A stretch of DNA of 64,000 bases. It comes from Sinotaia quadrata (lineage: Eukaryota > Mollusca > Gastropoda > Architaenioglossa > Viviparidae). The stretch is from assembly GCA_028829895.1 (NCBI GenBank), contig CM054181.1, forward strand, positions 70,601,259 to 70,665,258. The letters run 5' to 3'. The position numbers were made by a program, and so were the translations under genes. Of this stretch, positions 57,554-64,000 are shown one piece after another. The notes under the pieces were generated by a model. That model ran no database searches. It was given only the letters and a program-made list of their open reading frames with translations, and was not told where the DNA came from. Position 1 is the stretch's first letter; the number at the start of each line of letters is the position of its first letter.

Positions 57554-59163
57554 GCCAACGCCACCTAGTTAATGTTTATTATTATTATTAATCATCCATA
57601 ATTAATTACAAGTGATGAGAATCTTAATTTATGTTATTAATAATTCTCCAGAAGACACCACTCGTCTCTCTATTACTTGGCGGATATGCGGTCGCTGCAA
57701 ACTTTCTCTCTTTCACACCATTAAAGACAAACATTTACCATCACACACATTTCCGTAGGTGGAAAACTTCTTACTAAAGATGACAAATCTGTCTTTAATC
57801 TGCATTTAGCGAGCCCCCATCCACCCACTTTCTTCTCCATTATAAGGTTTTTAATATGTGTAAGAAGGTCAATAAATTTAACAATAAATTTATTAATTGA
57901 AATATACACATAACAAAGACAATGAAAAAGATTGACATCAATATTTCCACAAAACCACATTTGAATAGTTTTAATACCTACACAGTCTTATATCCTAAAA
58001 CACAATTTACTAAATTAATTGTAATACAAGTCACAGGATAGTTCTTATCAGAGAACACAAATGGAGTTATTAGAGAAACTAATAATAGTTTCTACGTAAC
58101 CTTGTTTAAGTGAAACTACAGTAGTCTTTTCACATGCTTTTAGTAACAAAGCCACAAGTTTATTGTTCACATTATTACTGTCAATTCTATCTGTTTTCCT
58201 CCTCATATTGTAGAACATTGATTAGCTGCTATTTTCTTGAGGTAACCTGGGTGCTCCTTCACTGTATTAGTTCCCTCAGGCAGAACAACAATTGTAGCAA
58301 TTTCCAGTAACTTCCTTGTACCAGAAATTGCTCAATGTAGTCAGCATATCTTACCACCAAACATCAGCAGAGCGCAGTGTATTCCTTACTCTTATACACT
58401 GCAGTAGATACTTTTGTTGTACCAGTTTATAATCAGTAAACCAGGAAATTCAGATAAAACAAGGAAAGGCCACTTATTCCCTGTAAAATATAGTCAGGGA
58501 ACAAATGCTAAGGTTCCAATTTATTCATCTTTAACTCCATTCTCTCTTAAATTCAATCTCAACTCACTGTTTCCTGCAACAGTATTTATTAGACTGAAAC
58601 ACGAACACAGATAAAAACAATACAGCATATCAATTTTATGAGTGCATTCATTAGAAATACTGCCAAGTGTTTAGCATACTATATATATAAACATTTTAGT
58701 TCAAACATTTATAGAAATAATAGTCTACTCACATAATACTTCTCTACGTACAACACAAGTATAACATAGCAAAATGCATGAAATATTTCTAAGTCCATTC
58801 TCTCTCAATTAGTCACTTAACTCATCATTAAACTAATGGCTGCCTTTCATGGCTGGACTTTTTGTCACATCAAATTCAAGTGATCAGACAATAGAATTCT
58901 CTAGTGCATCTAAATTTTTTTATCTCAGCCTAATGGCTGTCTTTTTTTTTTGTAAATCATAACCATTGCAGAATAAAAATTACTCTTTAAGTTGGAACTG
59001 GTTTGCATTGCATCAGCAATTTCTAGCATATTCTCAACTTGGTTGTTTACTCCAACTCTGACACTTACAAAAATACCATCATTAGGAGTGCCCAAGGATG
59101 GGTCACTTCATCAATTTAACAATTAAGTTTAGAATGATGTATATGCCAATTCACTCTGCCACA
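57554..59163 (-). mobile_element. Family A copy (left arm of a head-to-head pair), minus orientation
   Basis: Plus-strand left end GCCAACGCCACCTAGTTAAT (terminal TGTGAC lost) and right end ATTCACTCTGCCACA, colinear with the 44.37-45.92 kb copy. Short frames only. Directly followed by a plus-orientation copy. Confidence 0.7.
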
Positions 59164-60432
59164 GAAATAGTTCATACCTGTTTGCTATTGATCAATGATT
59201 TGAATTTAAGAATACGTGTGTAATTGAACCATTATTTCTATGTCCACTAATTTGATTACATTGTACATTATACTGGTGAATTTTTATCAATGCTATATTT
59301 CTTATGGTGCATGCATATTGGGATAATGAATATTGTCGCATGATTTGTAAGTTGTGAATGTGTGTAAGAGAGAAAGGAGTTTAGAGATGAAATATGCCTG
59401 AAACTTAGTGCTGACTTAATTTGATTTTTTCAGAAAGGAGCACATCTTTTTGTTCGTTGTTACATTTTATCTGCTTCAGACCGCAGTGACTACTCTGCCA
59501 GACCATGTTGGTGTGTGTATCAAACATTGTCATCAAACTTATCAATAAACATGTTGCTGTAAGTTGATTCCTGTGAAATCTGTTCAAGAACCAATATGGC
59601 AGAAAATGAAGTTTGAGTTTGGTCTAGAGAATTCACAAAGACTTTTTGAACATTCATTGTTGTGTGCTTGAGTAACACACAAAGATTCTAGAACACTCCG
59701 TGTGATGTGCTTTGATAGTGCCTGCAAAGTTCTGGATGGTTCTCTAAGGTGTGTTTGTGAGTGCATCAGAGATTCTTGAACAGTTGTGTAACGTGCATCA
59801 TCTAATAAGAAAGTGACTTGTTGCATACTGCATAATTGTGAACATGTGCAAGTGACAAGCTGCCGTCATCGAAAAGGTTATATACAATTGACTAGAATTA
59901 TCTCTCTAAAACTCCACTCAGTTCTGTGATGAATTAAGTCTATGAACTTGATTATGTAAATATGTTAATTTGACTGATGATGTCTGTGCTAGGATAAATT
60001 GAATGAGTGTCTAGCATTAATCAACATTTTGTGAAGTGATGTAAATATCAAAGCTCTTTGACTATGTTCATATGTTGTATATTTTTAATTTTTGATTCAA
60101 TAAATGTATTGTAAAATTTATTAATCTTGCATATATATTTAACCTTATGTTGGAGTAATAGCAGGTGGATGGGGGCTCATTAAATATAATTAGGAGATTG
60201 ATTTTTATTACTCATTTAGTAAGAAGTTTCCACCTTTAGAAACATTATGCAACAGTAAAACATCTCTCGTATTATTGTGTAAAGAGTAGAGTTTTATGAC
60301 ACACTTATAACCTGCCAAGTGAGAGACATGTTGGAGAATTATTAATAACTAAAATTAAGATTCTTGATCACTTGTAATTAATTATGCATTGTTAATTAAA
60401 ATATAATAACCATAATGAGTGAAGGTGTCACA
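59164..60432 (+). mobile_element. Family A copy (right arm of the pair), plus orientation
   Basis: Lacks the first ~300 bases of the 5' end but has the interior shared with 42.35-42.75 kb and the 3' end GAGTGAAGGTGTCACA. Together with 57554-59163 it forms a 2.9-kb structure whose outer ~290 bases are inverted repeats. Confidence 0.7.
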
Positions 60433-60434
60433 TA

Positions 60435-60850
60435 AAGTGGAGGCTCTGTCAGTGATTAGCCCAAATTTGTTCAAAATTGTTAAACTAATTGTCATAGTAT
60501 TGAAATTAGTAAATGTGGAAGGCAATTGTTGAAAAAATTGTTGATCCTAGTAACCTAAACCAGGAATTATAGAATAAAAAACAGAGCTAGAGAAGACACA
60601 TTTGACTAGCAAAAATAGACATTTCTAGAAAGCAGTCTTATTTATTTATAACCCTCTGCAGAACCTGTCTTGCTTTGTCTATCCTTTTTTTTTCTTTAAT
60701 TTTTTTTTATTAACCCTTTAACTGCATATTGATTGCATATTGCATTGATACATATAGTACCATAATTTCTATTATTGATGTGTAGAAACTGTATTGTTAT
60801 AGTGATTTTGCATTTTAAGTAACTAGATTTAAAGTTTATCATTTGCTTGA

Positions 60851-60886
<36 letters not shown>

Positions 60887-61340
60887 ATTTTTTAATGATT
60901 CAGACAGCTCGTCAGTAAGCTTAGGTTTCGCATGACTGTGGTAGTTATTTTGCTTTTTAAAATGGAAACTCCATTTGAGGAAAAGACAAGATGGGCACAG
61001 GTGGGGAAGGCAATGTCCAAATAAATGGGCATGCAAGCAGATAAGATTCCAGATTATGTCCTAAATTACAAAGATAAAGAGGAAAGATTACAAAGAAAAG
61101 AAAAATAAGCATGAAAGAGAGGAAAGTGACAAAAAGATTACAGATTGAAAGAGAGGAAAGGGATGAAAGGCTAAGGATTCAATGTAATTTTAAAGGAGAG
61201 GTAGCATTGGCCCAGGTAGAAGCTGATGATAAAATAACAGAGAGCTTTGTTTAAACCAACTGAAGATACAGGAAGATAGCAACTTCATTGACACAGTTGG
61301 AAAATACAAGCGTAGGTAAACATTTACTTGACATTTCAAG
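60435..61340. other. No supported gene
   Basis: A (TG)15 microsatellite at 60853-60882 and a purine-rich GAAAGAGAGGAAAG stretch at 61070-61200. Nothing else recognised. Confidence 0.55.
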
Positions 61341-61344
61341 CAAG

Positions 61345-61945
61345 TATCATGATCCTGACATCACAGTTATCATATGCCTGACACCACAGGCAGTTATCAT
61401 GTACCTGACATCACAGTTATCATATGCATGACATCACAGTTATCATGTGCCTGACATCACAAGCAGTTATTATATGCTGACATCAAAGTTATCATTTGCC
61501 TGACATCACAGGCAGTTATCATGTACCTGACATCACAAACAGTTATCATATGCCTGACATCACAGGCAGTTATCATATGCCTGACATCACAGGCAGTTAT
61601 TATATGCCTGACACCATAGGTAGTTATCATATGCCTGACATCACAGGCAGTTATCATGTACCTGACATCACAGACAGTTATCATATGCCTGACATCATAG
61701 GCAGTTATAATATGCCTGACACTACAGGCAGTTATCATGCACCTGACATCATAGACAGTTATCATATGTCTGACACCACAGGTAGTTATCATGTACCTAA
61801 AGTCACAGACAGTTATCATATGCCTGACATCACAGGCAGTTATCATATGCCTGGCATCACAGGCAGTTATCATATACCTGATACCGCAGGCAGTTATTAT
61901 ATGTCTGACAATACAAGAAATTATCATATGCCTGACGTTTAAAGC
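61345..61945. repeat. 27-bp minisatellite open on both strands
   Basis: About 22 units of CAGTTATCATATGCCTGACA plus TCACAGG. The period is a multiple of three, so it shows long frames on plus (61496-61942) and minus (61954-61457). It decays to about 62165 on the right. Confidence 0.95.
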
Positions 61946-62325
61946 AGGCAGCATACACGGTCATATCAGACATATAACTGACATTAGACAAGCACAGAAA
62001 CGTATAATGTATATCGACATTACAGGCAAGTTATGTACAACGGCATTAAAAACATTTACAGATTATAACATGCAAGGGCATTACAGAAAAGTAACATACA
62101 ACATTACATAGAGTTATCATATATCAATATTACGAAGGGTAACATATCTTAACATTACAGGTAACACAATATACAGTGATTTATAGATATAGGAACTTTG
62201 GATATCTTAGGGAGCATAACACTGATCATTATTATTGGTAATAGTAATAGGAGTATTTTTTTTCTTCGAGTTTATTTTAAAATCCGAATACACTTAATTA
62301 TTTTCAATATAACATCACTTGTGCA

Positions 62326-62327
<2 letters not shown>

Positions 62328-62393
<66 letters not shown>
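62328..62393. repeat. (CA)n microsatellite
   Basis: About 32 CA units, roughly 125 bases upstream of the SLC6 start codon. Confidence 0.97.
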
Positions 62394-62395
<2 letters not shown>

Positions 62396-62516
62396 TGCAT
62401 TTGTTGTGCTTGTGTCTCTATACATGTATGTGTGGGTGTGCACATAAGTCTAAGAAGGCACAACACTCTTATCTTAACACCAGGAACAGTCTAAAACCTC
62501 TTGCCAACTGCCACTG

Positions 62517-62697
62517 ATGTTGAGCAATGAGGGGAAAGTCTCTCCCTTTGGGGGATTATCGAAAGATGAACTTCGATCTGCTCAGTCCCGTCAACAGTGG
62601 GGCCATAGCATCGAATTTGTCCTCTCCTTAATCGGATACGCTGTGGGGGTCAGCAACCTTTGGAGATTTCCCTACCTGTGTCTTCGAAATGGTGGAG
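62517..62697 (+). CDS. SLC6 family Na+/Cl--dependent transporter, N-terminal exon (partial gene)
   Basis: Encodes about 60 residues: a cytoplasmic N-terminus with [10 protein letters not shown] just before the membrane, then TM1 ([20 protein letters not shown]) and CLRNGGG, ending at GGAG|GTAAGTG (phase 1). This is the SLC6 signature, in which the unwound middle of TM1 binds Na+ and substrate and Trp-Arg-Phe-Pro forms the extracellular gate. SLC6 proteins move amino acids, GABA, glycine, monoamines or osmolytes into cells. LCxRNGGG resembles glycine/GABA-type members, but one exon cannot fix the substrate. The start ATG has a weak context, and the frame stays open back to a possible acceptor (ACACCAG, ending 62483), so an upstream coding exon is possible. 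Later exons are outside the window. Confidence 0.9.
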
Positions 62698-62834
62698 GTA
62701 AGTGAATAATATATTTCTTGAGAAGTTTATCATTTGTAATCGTTTTCCAAGTCATTAGTGACTTCACCATAGTGGTCAGTGTCGAATGCCTAGCTAGACT
62801 ACTAATGTGCTTTGAACCTGTGAGAACTCGAACT

Positions 62835-62940
62835 ACACTTTTCGTAACCACTGACTAGTTGAAAACTCGAACTACACTATTCGTAACCACTGACCAGCTG
62901 AAAATTCGAACTACACTATTCGTAACCACTGACCAGCTGA
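62835..62940. repeat. ~40-bp tandem repeat, about three units
   Basis: AACTCGAACTACACTATTCG plus TAACCACTGACCAGCTGA. Confidence 0.9.
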
Positions 62941-63309
62941 GCGAAATTAGTGACGATCAGTTTCACATTCCTACTCGTCACCAAGGCGACGACCCCAAAG
63001 ATCATACGGTGGTGGCAGCGGTGGTGTTACCACTACTTTTGACGAGAAGTCAGTGAAGTGAAGTCAGTGAAGTAACGTCGGGCTCCAGACTCTCATATAC
63101 ATATACGTCATTAAACGAATCTCTCTGCCCCTCCACCCTTTAATTTATTTTCAGAATTAGCATATGCTGAACAAGCTCGCAGTGTAAAGTTATCCCCTTT
63201 GATAAGCTGTATTGTTGGTTTTCTTCGATTTTGTTGTTCTTAAAAATAAACACACATATAGGGTATATCTGCCTTTCATCGTTGCATTGTTGTTACGAAT
63301 GTCCTAATT

Positions 63310-63410
63310 AATAAGGCTTTAGCAATACTTAAAGAGTTAAAAGGCTTTAAGAGTTAAAAGGCTTTAACAATACTTAAAAGAGTTAAAAGGCTTTAACAAT
63401 ACTTCCAACT
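63310..63410. repeat. Short tandem repeat AAGAGTTAAAAGGCTTTAACAATACTT
   Basis: About four partial units. Confidence 0.8.
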
Positions 63411-63524
63411 AGTTATTAAAAAGGACGCAAGAACACAAATCTAACATTAAACTGTTGGTGCTGAGAGCAGTTATTCTCAATACAACTTATAATTAATACA
63501 GGTCTTCGATTAACAGATCTAACT

Positions 63525-63830
63525 CTCAACAGCCTGCTGTCGGTGTTTCCAAAGTGTATCCAAGAACCCTACATATCTATTCATAACAGACTGCTGTCGG
63601 TGTATCCATGAACCCTACATATCTATTCATAACAGACTGCTGTCGGTGTATCCAAGAACCCTACATATCTATTCATAACAGATTGCTGTCGGTGTATCCA
63701 AGAACCCTACATATCTATTCATAACAGACTGCTGTCGGTGTATCCAAGAACCCTACATATCTATTCATAACAGACTGCTGTCGGTGTATCCAAGAACCCT
63801 ACATATCTATTAATAACAGCCCGCAGCGCA
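63525..63830. repeat. 46-bp minisatellite
   Basis: About six units of CAGACTGCTGTCGGTGTATC plus CAAGAACCCTACATATCTAT plus TCATAA. Diverged units (CAGATCTACTGTAAACAG) continue to the window end. Confidence 0.95.
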
Positions 63831-64000
63831 TGTATTCCAGATTTAATTCTCAACCTACAGCTGAAGTGTTCAAGGACTTCAAGATATATTCTAAACAGCT
63901 TGCAGTTTATGTATTCCTTGACTTTTCAGATCCGTTGTAAACAGCCTCAGCCGATGTATGCCAGGACTCCCAGATCTACTGTAAACAGACTACAGAGTCA

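Larger units (their letters stand above)
62698..64000. other. First intron of the SLC6 gene (incomplete)
   Basis: No SLC6 exon 2 (expected to begin with sequence like AFLIPY) is visible. It contains four tandem repeats. Confidence 0.75.

Noticed and set aside
61457..61954. 148- and 165-codon frames of MPDITGSYH-type repeats
   Set aside because: 27-bp minisatellite; openness follows from the period being a multiple of three.

Overview
The window is eukaryotic nuclear DNA from an animal. It is AT-rich, and its genes are split by long introns with GT-AG borders. (CA)n/(TG)n microsatellites, minisatellites and short degenerate transposons are very dense. The gene content (an extracellular CUB/LDLa receptor and an SLC6 transporter) together with this repeat style suggests a lophotrochozoan, probably a mollusc. 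That assignment is an inference; nothing in the window fixes the species. I saw no rRNA gene, no convincing tRNA gene and no CRISPR array.

From 1 to 31.6 kb lies the 3' part of one plus-strand gene. I could join ten exons (368-689, 2520-2704, 5082-5275, 16694-16862, 19495-19659, 20891-21103, 25474-25611, 27470-27511, 29578-29709, 31469-31575) with every splice phase matching and no internal stop. The first exons, with the signal peptide, lie upstream of the window. The visible product of about 555 residues has three CUB modules (each split over two exons), an LDLa module, a 14-residue microexon, a second LDLa module, a short stalk and a C-terminal hydrophobic segment that stops one residue later. 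It is therefore a surface protein anchored by a tail-less transmembrane helix or by GPI. All module borders are phase 1.

The introns carry private tandem arrays, and some arrays include the splice junctions themselves. The donor of the third exon has been amplified into an array of more than 1.3 kb. The acceptor of the fifth exon is the last unit of a roughly 1 kb array. The weak donor of the fourth exon is followed by an array of better donors. A 60-bp, 17-unit minisatellite open on both strands sits in intron 3.

From 31.7 to 62.5 kb I find no host gene that I can support. The region holds minisatellites, microsatellites, a decayed non-LTR retrotransposon 3' end (42.8-43.7 kb), and copies of a dispersed transposon-like family called family A here. 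Family A also occurs in the receptor introns. It has short related ends (TGTGGCGG / TGTGACGCC), one copy has flanking 6-bp direct repeats, and some copies form large inverted pairs. Smaller families are B (tandem dimers or trimers), C, a mariner-type MITE with intact TA target duplication, a hAT-like relic and a possible pogo-like relic.

At 62.5 kb an exon encodes the N-terminus and first transmembrane helix of an SLC6 Na+/Cl--dependent transporter. Its remaining exons lie beyond the window. The two genes share a strand, but nothing in the sequence links their functions.
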